A DNA stretch of 64,000 nt, taken from contig OY282370.1 in assembly GCA_958295745.1 (NCBI GenBank), positions 558,001 to 622,000 on the forward strand, read 5' to 3'. Position numbers and translations under genes: made by a program. Shown here piece by piece: positions 50,497 through 60,249 of this stretch. The DNA comes from an uncultured Acidimicrobiia bacterium (GTDB lineage Bacteria > Actinomycetota > Acidimicrobiia > Spongiisociales > Spongiisociaceae). The number at the start of each line of letters is the position of its first letter. Positions within the stretch are counted from its first letter, which is position 1. Under the pieces are notes generated by a model, which ran no database searches, was not told the DNA's origin, and saw nothing but the letters and a program-made list of their open reading frames with translations.

Positions 50497-51563
50497 TGAC
50501 CATCTCCGGCGGGTACACCGTTACCGAGGACCAGATCCGGTTCGACCGGCCCGCCGAGGAACGGCTTTATCGGGCCCTCTTCGACTTCTGGCATCCGGTG
50601 GCCTACGCATCGCAGCTGAAAGACGACAAACCGCTGGCGGCCGCCCTCTTGGGCGAGTCGCTCGTGCTCGTCCGCCTCGACGGCGGGGTGAGGGCCTTCC
50701 GCGACCTGTGCGTGCATAGGGGCACGGCCCTGTCCCTCGGCTGGGTGGAGGACGACGCCCTTCGCTGCGCCTACCACGGCTGGAAGTACGGCCCGGACGG
50801 CATGTGCACCGAGATCCCGTCCCGGTTCGGAACCCGCATCCCGCCCCGAGCCCGGCTCACCCGCTACGAAGCGGCCGAGGCGGCTGGCCTCATCTGGGTC
50901 TGCCTGTCAGGCGAGCCGAGGTATCCGCTGCCCGAGTTCCCTCAGATGGGCGACCCGGACTTCCGGATCATCGAGGTCCCCTCGTACGACTGGAACTGCT
51001 CGATGCCCCGGCGGATCGAGAACTATGTCGACTTCGCCCACTTCGCCTGGGTCCACGACGGAGTTCTCGGCGACCGCAACGAACCGGAGGTCCCCGACCA
51101 CGGGATAGAACGGGTAGGCCGCGAGCTGCGCTTCGACCACCCTCACATGGCGGAACCGCCCGACTCCGGCAAGAACAAGGGCCTCGATTCAGGCGGCGGG
51201 CCGGTGGACGTCCAGATCGACTACCGGCTGTTCATGCCCAACACGATCCTCCTGGACCAGCGGATACCCGAGCTGGATCAGCGTTACCTGCTGTTCTTCT
51301 CGGTCTGCCCCACCGGCCCCAAGACCAGCCGGTGCTTCACGTTCATGGGCCGCGACTACTCACTCGACGAGGAAACCGACCGCGACATGATCGAGTTCAA
51401 CGCGCTGGTGATCGGTCAGGACCTCCCCATCGTGCAGTCGCAGAGGCCCGAGGAGCTGCCGATGGACCTGTCCGCCGAGGTGCAGATAAAGGGTTCCGAC
51501 CGGGTGGCCGTCGAATACCGCCGCTGGCTCAAGGAGATCGCCGTCGGCGCCGACTCATCCTGA
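50496..51563 (+). CDS. Rieske [2Fe-2S] oxygenase, recent paralogue of 16219-17298
   Basis: 355 residues from GTG 50496; the frame extends to 50451 inside the tautomerase gene without support. Ligands are C72/H74 and C91/H94; the iron motif is NYVDFAHFAWVHDG. Long stretches of DNA are identical to the 16219 gene, such as the region encoding QLKDDKPLAAALLGESLVLV. Differences cluster at residues about 215-240 and in the C-terminus. The upstream tautomerase and downstream LysR gene differ from the neighbours of the other copy, so only the gene was duplicated. Confidence 0.92.
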   Translation: MTISGGYTVTEDQIRFDRPAEERLYRALFDFWHPVAYASQLKDDKPLAAALLGESLVLVRLDGGVRAFRDLCVHRGTALSLGWVEDDALRCAYHGWKYGPDGMCTEIPSRFGTRIPPRARLTRYEAAEAAGLIWVCLSGEPRYPLPEFPQMGDPDFRIIEVPSYDWNCSMPRRIENYVDFAHFAWVHDGVLGDRNEPEVPDHGIERVGRELRFDHPHMAEPPDSGKNKGLDSGGGPVDVQIDYRLFMPNTILLDQRIPELDQRYLLFFSVCPTGPKTSRCFTFMGRDYSLDEETDRDMIEFNALVIGQDLPIVQSQRPEELPMDLSAEVQIKGSDRVAVEYRRWLKEIAVGADSS

Positions 51564-51571
51564 AAACCCAT

Positions 51572-52513
51572 CTAGGGCTTCTTCCCGGTCGCCGCACCTC
51601 TGTCGGGGCCGACCACTTCCGAGAGATCACACCGATGCACCTCCTGCAACAAGCCGAGAAAAGCCAGCACGGGCGAGCTGTAGTGCTGAGCCCGGCGCAC
51701 CAGTACGTGGGTCGGTAGATAGACCCGATGCTCGTCGGCCATCGCGATGGGGCAGAGCGCCCCGCTCTCCACCTCACTCCGGATGGCACTGCGCGGCAGG
51801 AAGGATATTCCGAGCCCCAGGGCCACCATGCGCTTGGTCGCTTCGATGCTGTCGAGCGTGGTCTCGATCTGGGGAACGATCCCCGCCTCACGGCAGGCCT
51901 GGTTGATGAGCAGGAAGTAGGTCGAGCTGGGGTCGTAGAGGATGAGAGGTTGCCGCGCCACCTCTTCGATACTGGTGGAACCCCGCCCGGCAAAGGGATG
52001 GCCGGGGTAGGCGACGAGGACGATCTCCTCGTCGTAGAGGTAGAGCGAGTGGACTTCAGGATGGTAGATGCCCCTCGAGAGACCGACATCCACCACCCCG
52101 CCCGCCGCCATTTCGATCACATCGGAGGAGCGCCCGGTGCGGATGTGGACGGAGACGTGGGGAAAGCGGCGCTGGTAGAGGTCGAGGGCCGGGGGAAGCA
52201 TGTAGGTGCCGATGGTCCTCGCCGAGCCGATGGTGAGCGTCCCCTCCCGGGTGTCCAAGGTCTGCCTGACGGCTTCCCGGCCCTTGTCGAGCATGTCGAT
52301 GGCCCGCTCGGCGAAGGGTCGAAAGGCCTCGCCGGCTTCGGTCAGACGTACACCGCGCCCCAGACGGTGGAAAAGCGGCGTGCGCAGCTCGCGCTCCAAG
52401 GACTTGATGCGGGCGCTCAGTGAGGGCTGGCTCATGTAAGAGGCGCGGGCCGCGGCGCGGAAGCTGCCGACCTTGGCCGCCTCGAGAAACGATTCGAGCT
52501 GCCCTAACTCCAT
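51572..52513 (-). CDS. LysR-family transcriptional regulator
   Basis: 313 residues. The N-terminal winged helix reads LESFLEAAKVGSFRAAARAS and LSARIKSLEREL (LTTR HTH, residues about 5-50). The effector-binding domain follows from about residue 90 (GTLTIGSARTIGTYMLPPAL). It is convergent with the Rieske gene and divergent from the isocitrate lyase gene across a 159-base gap. It is a likely regulator of that gene or of the tautomerase-Rieske unit. Confidence 0.9.
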   Translation of the reverse strand: MELGQLESFLEAAKVGSFRAAARASYMSQPSLSARIKSLERELRTPLFHRLGRGVRLTEAGEAFRPFAERAIDMLDKGREAVRQTLDTREGTLTIGSARTIGTYMLPPALDLYQRRFPHVSVHIRTGRSSDVIEMAAGGVVDVGLSRGIYHPEVHSLYLYDEEIVLVAYPGHPFAGRGSTSIEEVARQPLILYDPSSTYFLLINQACREAGIVPQIETTLDSIEATKRMVALGLGISFLPRSAIRSEVESGALCPIAMADEHRVYLPTHVLVRRAQHYSSPVLAFLGLLQEVHRCDLSEVVGPDRGAATGKKP

Positions 52514-52550
52514 ATGTCCGCCCTCCCGACGTCCGCACCCCTCACCGAGG

Positions 52551-52560
52551 TATAGCTATA
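52551..52560. promoter_or_regulatory. TATAGCTATA palindrome in the LysR-isocitrate lyase gap
   Basis: A 10-base perfect palindrome lies 38 bases from the LysR start, within an AT-rich stretch of the divergent promoter region. It could be part of a regulator-binding site. The evidence is only symmetry and position. Confidence 0.3.
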
Positions 52561-52672
52561 TCCTATCACTTTGATTGGAAATTGGGGGCTTGTCTTATCG
52601 CTCCGTTTACCGGATACTGAATAAGGGATGACAATCCTCTGCACCCGGTACTGGGAAGGGAACGGAAAGACC

Positions 52673-53965
52673 ATGTTGATGAGAGGCCGGAACAGGCATC
52701 GGGAAGCAACCGCTCTCCAATCCCGCTGGGACCGCGAGGCGCGCTGGCAGGGAATAGAGCGCACCTATACGGCGGTGGACGTGCTCCGGCTCCGCGGCAG
52801 CCTCGATATCGAGTACAGCATCGCCCGGCACGGCGCCGAGCGGCTCTGGTACCTGCTCCAAACCGAGCCGTTCATCCGCACCTTCGGCGCCCTGACCGGA
52901 ACTCAAGCCGTCCAGATGGTGAAGGCGGGGATGAAGGCTATCTATCTGAGCGGCTGGCAGGTGGCCGCGGAGGCCAACCTGTCGGGCCAGACCTACCCCG
53001 ACCAGAGCCTCTATCCGTCCAACAGCGCGCCGCATGCGGTCGAGCGGATCAACAACGCCCTGACGCGGGCCGATCAGATCGCCGCGATGAACGGTGAGCA
53101 CGATGTGAATTGGTACGCCCCGATCGTGGCCGACGCCGAGGCCGGATTCGGCGGCCCCGTCCATGGGTTCGAGATGATGAAGGCGATGATCGAGGCAGGC
53201 GCGGCAGGCGTCCACTTCGAGGATCAGCTCGCCTCCGAGAAGAAATGCGGACACATGGGGGGCAAGGTCCTGGTGCCGACGTCGCAGTTCATCCACACCC
53301 TGACCGCCGCTCGGCTGGCCGCCGACGTGATGGGTGTGCCGACCATCCTCATGGCGCGAACCGACGCCCGCGATGCCAGGTTGCTGACGAGCGGCATCGA
53401 CGAGCGCGACCGAGAGTTCACCACCGGGGAGCGAACCCACGAGGGTTATCACGGGGTGCGGGGCGGTATGGAGTCCGCCATCGCCCGATCCCTGGCATAC
53501 GCTCCATACGCCGATATCCTATGGTTCGAAACGTCCCGGCCGGACGTCGAAGAGGCGGCCCGATTCGCCGAGGCGATCCATTCCCGGTTTCCCGCCAAGT
53601 TGCTCGCCTACAACTGCTCCCCGTCTTTCAATTGGAAACACCACCTCGGCCGGGAACAGATCACCGATTTCCAGGAGCGGATCGCCTCGCTGGGCTTCAG
53701 ATTCCAGTTCGTCACCCTGGCGGGCTGGCACCTTCTCAGCTATCACAGCTTCGATTTCGCCGACGCGTACGCCGCCCAGGGAATGGACGCCTACAGCCGG
53801 CTGCAGGATCGTGAAATCGCCGCCGAGGCCCGCGGCTACACCGCCGTCAAACACCAGGCAGAGGTCGGCGCCGGCTATTTCGACGAGGTGGTGCAGATAA
53901 CGACCGGCGGCCGGGCCTCCACCCTCTCACTGGTCGGATCGACCGAAGCCAAACAGTTCATCTGA
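52673..53965 (+). CDS. aceA: Isocitrate lyase
   Basis: 430 residues from ATG 52673; an in-frame ATG at 52628 is possible but has a poorly placed ribosome binding site. The catalytic motif is KKCGHMGGK, with [13 protein letters not shown] before it and NCSPSFNW later, all invariant in ICL. The enzyme splits isocitrate into glyoxylate and succinate for growth on C2 compounds. A malate synthase gene is not in the window. Its placement beside a LysR regulator and among oxygenase genes suggests the degradation pathway yields acetyl-CoA or glyoxylate. Confidence 0.95.
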   Translation: MLMRGRNRHREATALQSRWDREARWQGIERTYTAVDVLRLRGSLDIEYSIARHGAERLWYLLQTEPFIRTFGALTGTQAVQMVKAGMKAIYLSGWQVAAEANLSGQTYPDQSLYPSNSAPHAVERINNALTRADQIAAMNGEHDVNWYAPIVADAEAGFGGPVHGFEMMKAMIEAGAAGVHFEDQLASEKKCGHMGGKVLVPTSQFIHTLTAARLAADVMGVPTILMARTDARDARLLTSGIDERDREFTTGERTHEGYHGVRGGMESAIARSLAYAPYADILWFETSRPDVEEAARFAEAIHSRFPAKLLAYNCSPSFNWKHHLGREQITDFQERIASLGFRFQFVTLAGWHLLSYHSFDFADAYAAQGMDAYSRLQDREIAAEARGYTAVKHQAEVGAGYFDEVVQITTGGRASTLSLVGSTEAKQFI

Positions 53966-53969
53966 CCGA

Positions 53970-53989
53970 CGGCGGCGCACACTCCGCCG
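53970..53989. terminator. Short hairpin between convergent genes
   Basis: CGGCGG and CCGCCG pair around an eight-base loop between the isocitrate lyase stop and the end of the third importer operon. The stem is only six pairs, with no T-tract. Confidence 0.35.
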
Positions 53990-53999
53990 ACCCCTGCTC

Positions 54000-54947
54000 T
54001 CAGCGGCTCTCCCGTGAATACGGAACCGCCAACGCGGAGGGTGCGCTGTACTTGCGGGCGGCGGAGGAACGAGCAGAGATGAGAATGAGAGCCGCGATGG
54101 TCAGAACGAACGGGAGGGCGTTCAAGAAATCGGCCGGAATATCGACACCGATTATCTGCAGCGAGAAACCCAGGTTGCGGAGGACTCCGAATATGTAGGC
54201 GGCGGCCAACGCCCGCCAGGGCCGCCACCCTGCGAAGATCACCAAGGCGAAGGCGATCCAGCCCAGCCCGGCGGTGATGCCGTGCTGGTAGTTGCTGAAA
54301 ATACCGGCGATGAGGTAGGTGCCGCCGAGACCCGCCCCGGCGCCCCCTACCATCGTATAGATATAACGGGTGGCCGTCACCGATATCCCGACCGTGTCGG
54401 CGGCCGCCGGATCCTCGCCGACGGCGCGGAGCGAGAGGCCCCACCTGGTCCGGAACAGCCAGAATGCCGACGCCGCCACCAAGACCCACGACAGGTAGAC
54501 CACCCAGTCGTGGCCGAACACCAGAGGCCCGACCAGGGGAAGATCCCTCATCCCCTCCCCGAACACCGGCTCGAAGGAAGAGAGGGGCCGCTCATAGGTC
54601 AGGGCCGAGTCGTTCAGGCTGCCTATGAAAGCCGCGAACCCGGTTCCGGTGATCACCAAGGCCAGCCCGGACACGATCTGGTTCACCCGGAGCGTCACCG
54701 CCAGGAAGGCATGGACGAGTGCGAACAAGGCGCCCACCGCCGCCCCCACCGCCAACGCCAGCGGGAGGGAGGTGTGCTGGGTGCTCACCCAGAAGCCCAC
54801 CACCCCGCCGCCCAGCATCATCCCCTCGATCCCCAGGTTCATCACCCCCGAGTGCTCGGTGTACATCTCACCCAGCCCGGCCAGCAGGATGGGCGTGCCT
54901 ATCCCCACCGCGGAAACGATCGACAGCAGGATCACGGATTCGTTCAT
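54000..54947 (-). CDS. ABC transporter permease, third BMP-type importer
   Basis: 315 residues from ATG 54947, which overlaps the stop of the next permease. It contains LGEMYTEHSGVMNLGIEGMMLGG, the NupQ-type signature, and GEDPAAADTVGI. It ends the third importer operon close to the isocitrate lyase stop. Diverged from the first two importer permeases, so it probably has a different ligand. Confidence 0.88.
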   Translation of the reverse strand: MNESVILLSIVSAVGIGTPILLAGLGEMYTEHSGVMNLGIEGMMLGGGVVGFWVSTQHTSLPLALAVGAAVGALFALVHAFLAVTLRVNQIVSGLALVITGTGFAAFIGSLNDSALTYERPLSSFEPVFGEGMRDLPLVGPLVFGHDWVVYLSWVLVAASAFWLFRTRWGLSLRAVGEDPAAADTVGISVTATRYIYTMVGGAGAGLGGTYLIAGIFSNYQHGITAGLGWIAFALVIFAGWRPWRALAAAYIFGVLRNLGFSLQIIGVDIPADFLNALPFVLTIAALILISARSSAARKYSAPSALAVPYSRESR

Positions 54948-56059
54948 GCCGGCCTCGCCGCCGGTGACCCGGCCGCCGGTTGAACACGGATGGTGTTGCG
55001 GAGGAACCACTCCCCGGCCACGATGCAGAGGAAGAGTATCCCTTCCAACATCAACACCACCTCGGAGGAGACCCCGATCGACTGCAGGCCGGGGCCGGCG
55101 TTGGTGATGCTGGCCACGAAGACCGCCACCGGAACCACGCCGAACGGCGACAGCCGGGCCAGGGCCGCCACCACGATCCCTGCGAACCCCACCCCCAGGC
55201 TGAGCGCCCGCGGATCCAGACTGTGCAGCACACCCCCCACTTCGATGCCGCCCGCCAGGCCGGCCAAGGCGCCCGATACCATCAAAACCGAGAGTATCTT
55301 GCGGTCGACGCCCATCCCGGCATAGCGGGCGGCCCGGGGCGAGTCACCGGTTACCTGCACCTCGAACCCCCACCTCGTGTAACGAAGCGCCCACCACAAG
55401 ACCGCAGCCGCCGCAACAGCTATGAACAACCCGATATGGAGGCGGCCCGACAAGCGCGGCAGGAACAGGATTTCGCTTATGCCGCGCCCGCTCGGGAAGG
55501 TGACCCGCTCGGCGTCCCGCCAGTAGCTGATCGAGCTGAAGATCAGATAGTTCATGATGTTCAGGGCCACGAAGTTGAGCATCAAGGTCGATATGACCTC
55601 ATCGGTGTTGAAGTAGGCCCGGGGCAGGGCGGCCAGCGCCGCCCACAGCGCCCCCGCCGCCGCCCCCGCCGCCAGCATGATCACTATGCCGACCGGGCCG
55701 CCGACCCCGTCCCCTATCCACAACCCCATCCCGGCCGAGGCGACCGCGCCCATGATGAGCTGGCCTTCGGCGCCGATGTTCCATATCTTCATACGGAAGG
55801 CGACCAGAGCGGCCAGTCCGGTCAGGATCAGGGGGGTGGCGATCACCAGAGTCCCGATCAGCGGCAACCGGCCCAGGAAACCCTTCTTGACCATCTCGGT
55901 GTAGGCGAGGACCGGGTCTTGGCCGGCAGCCCATATGATCACCGCGCCGATCACCAGGCCGAAGAAAACCGAGAAGGTGGGCGCCGCCGCCCGCACCCAC
56001 AGAGGCGGGAGAGGCCGCCGCTCGACGACGATCTCGCGGGCGCCCACCGCGAGGTTCAC
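54944..56059 (-). CDS. ABC transporter permease, third BMP-type importer, partner
   Basis: 371 residues starting at GTG 56059, overlapping the ATPase stop (GTGA). FRMKIWNIGAEGQLIMGA and TGDSPRAARYAGMG are the NupP-type signatures. Hydrophobic helices begin near residue 25. Together with 54000-54947 it forms the membrane channel. Confidence 0.88.
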   Translation of the reverse strand: MNLAVGAREIVVERRPLPPLWVRAAAPTFSVFFGLVIGAVIIWAAGQDPVLAYTEMVKKGFLGRLPLIGTLVIATPLILTGLAALVAFRMKIWNIGAEGQLIMGAVASAGMGLWIGDGVGGPVGIVIMLAAGAAAGALWAALAALPRAYFNTDEVISTLMLNFVALNIMNYLIFSSISYWRDAERVTFPSGRGISEILFLPRLSGRLHIGLFIAVAAAAVLWWALRYTRWGFEVQVTGDSPRAARYAGMGVDRKILSVLMVSGALAGLAGGIEVGGVLHSLDPRALSLGVGFAGIVVAALARLSPFGVVPVAVFVASITNAGPGLQSIGVSSEVVLMLEGILFLCIVAGEWFLRNTIRVQPAAGSPAARPA

Positions 56060-57633
56060 GCCGGGTCCACCGTACGGCCCGCCATCAGCATCCCCAAGAC
56101 CTCCGGGCTGGCCTGCCCCGGTTCCAGCCTGCCCATGATCCTGCCCTCGTAGAGCACCACGATCTCATCCGAGAGCTCCATGATCTCCTCCAGATCCTCC
56201 GAGATCATCAGGATGGCGGTCCCCGCCTCCCGTTCCTCCAGCAGGAGCCGACGGATGGCCTGGATGGCGGCCACATCCAGACCCCGGGTGGGGGCGGCCG
56301 CCACCAGCACCTTCGGCCCCGCCGAGAGCTCCCGCGCCAGTATGGCCCGTTGGATGTTGCCGCCCGACAGCAGGCTGGTGGGCAGCCCCCACCGCACCCC
56401 GCGGATATCGAAGCGATGCTCTAAGCGGCGGGCCCGATCATCCATGGCCCGCTTCGACAACAGCGGCCCTCTGGAGAGCGGAGGCCGGCGGTAGGCCTTG
56501 AGGGCGAGGTTGGCGGGAAGCGGAAGGCCGCCCGCCATGCCGGTGCGCATCCGGTCCTCGGGTACGAAACCGAGCCCGAGCCGAATGCGCTGCCGGGGAG
56601 AGGCGCGGGTGATATCGACCCCGCCGAGGAATATCTGGCCGTGCTCGATCCTGCGCAGACCCGCTATGGCCTCGGCAAGCTCACGCTGCCCGTTGCCGGC
56701 CACCCCGGCCACGCCGACGATCTGGGAGGCCCGCACCTCTATATCCACATTCCGGACCGCCTCGATGCCTCGGTCGCCGGCGGCGGTGAGTCCGGTGATG
56801 GACAGGACCGGCGCCCCGGCTTCTATCCGGGGCCGGTCGGGAACCGCCAGGTCCCGCCCCACCATCATCCTCGCCAGCCGGGCCGGGTCCGCCTCGGCGA
56901 TTTCCATCGACCCCACCATCCGTCCGTCCCGGAGCACGCTCACCCGGTCGGACACCTCCATCACCTCGTCCAGCTTGTGCGAGACGAAGATGATCGCCCG
57001 GCCCTCGTCCGCCAAGGCCCGCATGGTGGCGAACAGACTGCGGGCCTCTTGAGGGGTGAGCACGGCGGTCGGCTCGTCGAGGATGAGAATCCGCACCCCC
57101 CGATGCAGCAACTTGAGGATCTCGACCCGCTGCTGTTCACCGACGGAAAGCTGCCAGACCCCCGCCTCCGGCGCCGCCTCGAGACCGTACCGCCTCCCCA
57201 GCTCCGCCACCTGCCGCTCGAGTTCCTTACGCGAGGCGAGCACTTTGGTGTCCGGGTGACCCAGCGCCAGGTTCTCGGCCACGGTGAAACGTTCGACCAG
57301 CCTGAAGTGTTGATAGACCATGCCGACACCCTGTTCCAAGGCATGATGCGGGGATCGGAGCTCCACCTGCTCGCCGTCGAGGCGGATCTCGCCGCTGTCG
57401 GGGTGGTAGAGACCGGCCAAGACCGAACAGAGGGTCGATTTCCCGGCCCCGTTCTCCCCCAGCAGGGCGTGTATCTCCCCCCACCTGAGGTCGAAATCTA
57501 CGTCTTCGTTGGCGGCCTGCCCGTAGAAGCTCTTGGTGATGGAGGTCAGACGGGCGGCCTCACCGCCGAGCCGCCCGTCCGACCTATCGATCTGCGCCGC
57601 GGCCCCGGCGGCGCCCGCCCGATCTAACGGCAT
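56056..57633 (-). CDS. Duplicated-domain ABC transporter ATPase, third BMP-type importer
   Basis: 525 residues. Walker A GENGAGKSTLCSVL; first signature LSVGEQQRVEILKLL; Walker B ILILDEPTAVL; second domain with degenerate P-loop GVAGNGQREL and signature LSGGNIQRAILAREL. An N-terminal extension of about 25 residues precedes the first domain. It follows its binding-protein gene by 30 bases. Confidence 0.92.
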   Translation of the reverse strand: MPLDRAGAAGAAAQIDRSDGRLGGEAARLTSITKSFYGQAANEDVDFDLRWGEIHALLGENGAGKSTLCSVLAGLYHPDSGEIRLDGEQVELRSPHHALEQGVGMVYQHFRLVERFTVAENLALGHPDTKVLASRKELERQVAELGRRYGLEAAPEAGVWQLSVGEQQRVEILKLLHRGVRILILDEPTAVLTPQEARSLFATMRALADEGRAIIFVSHKLDEVMEVSDRVSVLRDGRMVGSMEIAEADPARLARMMVGRDLAVPDRPRIEAGAPVLSITGLTAAGDRGIEAVRNVDIEVRASQIVGVAGVAGNGQRELAEAIAGLRRIEHGQIFLGGVDITRASPRQRIRLGLGFVPEDRMRTGMAGGLPLPANLALKAYRRPPLSRGPLLSKRAMDDRARRLEHRFDIRGVRWGLPTSLLSGGNIQRAILARELSAGPKVLVAAAPTRGLDVAAIQAIRRLLLEEREAGTAILMISEDLEEIMELSDEIVVLYEGRIMGRLEPGQASPEVLGMLMAGRTVDPA

Positions 57634-57663
57634 CCTTTCGTCACCTCATCGGCGGCCGGCTGC

Positions 57664-58851
57664 TCAGCTAGTAGGAATCTCCCCGACCACGCCTTCTATC
57701 AGCCACTGGCAACAAGCGGTCCGCTCGCCCCAGGGAACCGTCCCGCCCTCGGGGACGACCACATTGCCCTGGTTGTCCATGATCGGGCCCGCGAAGTAGT
57801 CGAAAGTACCGTCGATGATCGCCTCTCTCCGCTCCTGGATCAAGGCGAGCGTCTCGTCCGAGACGGTAGGTCCGAAGGGCGCCATATCGATCATGTCGTC
57901 CTTCAAACCGCCGTAGAAGATGGCCGGTTCCCAGGCCCCGGCGGCTACCGCCTCGGCCTGCGCCAAGAAATAGGGGGCCCAGTTGAAGACGAAACCCGAC
58001 AGCCAGGAGTTGGGGGCGATGCCGGTGCCGGTCGGGCTTCCGTCCGTACCGTAGTGGACGTACGGGATGCCCGCTTCCTCGGCCACTCCGGCCACGGCCG
58101 GGGCGTTGACCTCGCCGGCGAGCAGATCGGCGCCCAGATCCACCAGCGTCTGTGCGGCCTGCTGCTCGGCGGGCGGGTCATACCAGCTGTTGACCCAGAC
58201 CACCCGGACCTCGACCCCCGGGTTCAGCTCCCGGGCGGCTTTGGTGAAGATGTTGAGACCCCTCACCACCTCTTCGATGGCGAAGCCGGCAACATAACCG
58301 ATCATGTCCACATCGGGCTGGCTGCCGGCGGCCAAGCCGTCCAGGTAACGGCCGTCTTCGGTGGCGACGTCGAAGTGGCCGACGTTGCCTACTTCCTCGT
58401 CCAACTGCCAGCCCGCCCACGACAGGAATATCGTGTCGGGGTAATTGGGGGTTATATCCAAGAGGTCGTCCTGGATATAGGTGGTGCCGATGACTATGTC
58501 GTAACCCTGCTCGGCGAAGTCTTCGAGGGCGGCCTGGGTTTCGGAACCCGGCGACACCTCCTCCACGAAGGTGGTCTCTACCCGGTCCCCCATGTTGGCC
58601 TCCACGTACTGGCGGGCGGCGTCGTAGGCCTGATTCCAGCCTCCATCGTCGGCCTGGCCGTCGTAGATGAAAGCCATCCGCACCGGTTCCATAGTTTCCT
58701 CCGGCGCGGCGGCGGTCGTCGCAACGGCAGTCGTCGCGGCGGCGGTCGTCTGGGAGGCGGGTGTCGTGGTCGTTTCCTCACCACCGCCGCAAGCCGCAGC
58801 AACCAGCGCCAAGACCGCGGCCAGAAGAACAAACAATCGGATCTTTCGCAT
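57664..58851 (-). CDS. BMP-family substrate-binding lipoprotein, third importer
   Basis: 395 residues from ATG 58851, with GGGAG eight bases upstream; the frame extends to 59145 without support. The lipoprotein signal ends VAAAC (Cys21), followed by a Thr/Ala linker. The mature domain, with MAFIYDGQADDGGWNQAYD and YVAGFAIEEVVRGLNIFTKAA, is the most diverged of the four BMP proteins here. It is the first gene of its operon. A CC pair near the C-terminus (TACCQWLIEG) is unusual. Confidence 0.88.
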   Translation of the reverse strand: MRKIRLFVLLAAVLALVAAACGGGEETTTTPASQTTAAATTAVATTAAAPEETMEPVRMAFIYDGQADDGGWNQAYDAARQYVEANMGDRVETTFVEEVSPGSETQAALEDFAEQGYDIVIGTTYIQDDLLDITPNYPDTIFLSWAGWQLDEEVGNVGHFDVATEDGRYLDGLAAGSQPDVDMIGYVAGFAIEEVVRGLNIFTKAARELNPGVEVRVVWVNSWYDPPAEQQAAQTLVDLGADLLAGEVNAPAVAGVAEEAGIPYVHYGTDGSPTGTGIAPNSWLSGFVFNWAPYFLAQAEAVAAGAWEPAIFYGGLKDDMIDMAPFGPTVSDETLALIQERREAIIDGTFDYFAGPIMDNQGNVVVPEGGTVPWGERTACCQWLIEGVVGEIPTS

Positions 58852-59146
58852 TACGAGCACTCCCTCATCGGTATCGCTTCCGAGGATAATTGAAGACATC
58901 AAAGATGGCAACAGATCGTTTCGGGTTCGGGGAGGCTCCATGAACGAAAGGAACAAGCCGAGGCGGTGGTAAAAGTCGGCTTCGGCGACTGGGAGTGAGG
59001 TGTTGGCCGCGACCGAGTCGTTACCGCCGCTCCGGACCATAGCTCGGCTTGGGGTCCGGCTAGGCGGGCTCGGCGGGACACGAGGCGCAGCGCCTGTCTG
59101 TCTGGTGCCCGGAAGGACGGCGCCGACGCACCCTACAATCAACAAA

Positions 59147-60115
59147 ATGCTCGTTACCGTTCTACTCGCCCTCTCCGGCTCTTTGGCGTATGGAAGCGTC
59201 GACCACGTGGGAACCGAGGTCGGCCGGAAGAGCCGCCTGATGACGGTGGTGCTTTGGGGCTACCTGTTCGCCGTACCCTCAGCGTTCGGGTTGGCGGTAC
59301 TGGTGGGGGGCGAGCCCACCATGTCCGACCTGTTGCTGGGCGCCGCCTCGGGGCTGGGTGCGAGCATGGGGCTCATACAGCTCTACCGCGGATACACCAC
59401 CATGGGGGCCGCGACCGTCGGGCCGGTAGCGGCGGTTACGAGCGCGGTGATCCCGGTAATCGCGTCCGCGATCTTCGAAGGCCTGCACTCGGCGGTCGTC
59501 GGGTACGGCATATTGGTGGGGATTGCCGCCGTCTGGATGATCAGCATCCCCGGACATATCGATTTCAGCGAATGGCCCCGCGCCCTCGTGCGATGCGTCC
59601 GGCGCGGCGACCAAGCCTACTGCTCCACGATATGGGACTGGGTTGCCGTACGGCACGGTCTGGCGGCCGGGGCGCTGTTCGGAATACAGATCACCCTGCT
59701 GGGCTTGACCAGCGACGCCTCTGGTGTCTGGCCGGCGGTGCCGGGGCGGATGGTAGCCGCCGGCACGGTGGCCTTCGTGATTCTCGTCGGCCACCCTCGG
59801 CCTCCGTGGAGGTGGTGGACGGTGCGGCGGGCCGGCATGGTCCTGAAGGTGGTTCTCCTCGGCCTCCACACCACCAAGTGGCTGAAGAGAATCATACTGG
59901 CGACAGCTCTGATGGGGTTGGCCTGGTCGGCGGGCATGGGACTCCTCACGCTGGCGGCCCAACGGAATATCGCCGTCACCGGGCTCCTCTTCCAGATGGC
60001 ATACGGGTTCACCCTGCTGTTCCAGGTCCTCTTCGCCGGCGAACGCACCACCCGCACCCAGGTGGTCGGGTTCGGGCTGGCGGTCGCATCCCTGACCATG
60101 ATCATCCTCGGCTGA
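59147..60115 (+). CDS. DMT/EamA-like permease (tandem copy 1)
   Basis: 322 residues with about ten hydrophobic helices in two similar halves, from ATG 59147 (ACAAAATG). The frame is open from 59000, but the extra residues are not membrane-like. GLAVLVGGEPTMSDLLLGAA and the C-terminal GLLFQMAYGFTLLFQVLFAGE fit the drug/metabolite transporter superfamily. It may export a metabolite or import an amino-compound. A near-copy follows after a 134-base gap. Confidence 0.8.
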   Translation: MLVTVLLALSGSLAYGSVDHVGTEVGRKSRLMTVVLWGYLFAVPSAFGLAVLVGGEPTMSDLLLGAASGLGASMGLIQLYRGYTTMGAATVGPVAAVTSAVIPVIASAIFEGLHSAVVGYGILVGIAAVWMISIPGHIDFSEWPRALVRCVRRGDQAYCSTIWDWVAVRHGLAAGALFGIQITLLGLTSDASGVWPAVPGRMVAAGTVAFVILVGHPRPPWRWWTVRRAGMVLKVVLLGLHTTKWLKRIILATALMGLAWSAGMGLLTLAAQRNIAVTGLLFQMAYGFTLLFQVLFAGERTTRTQVVGFGLAVASLTMIILG

Positions 60116-60249
60116 CAGACCCAGCGGCCTCCCCGGAATACGGCGCTGCCGCGCAACGAGACCGAACGGGCTGTTCCGCCGTCTGAAGGCTGTCGCGGAT
60201 TCATCCTGTTCGTACTCGTCATCGACACCTACGATCTATATCGAACAAA

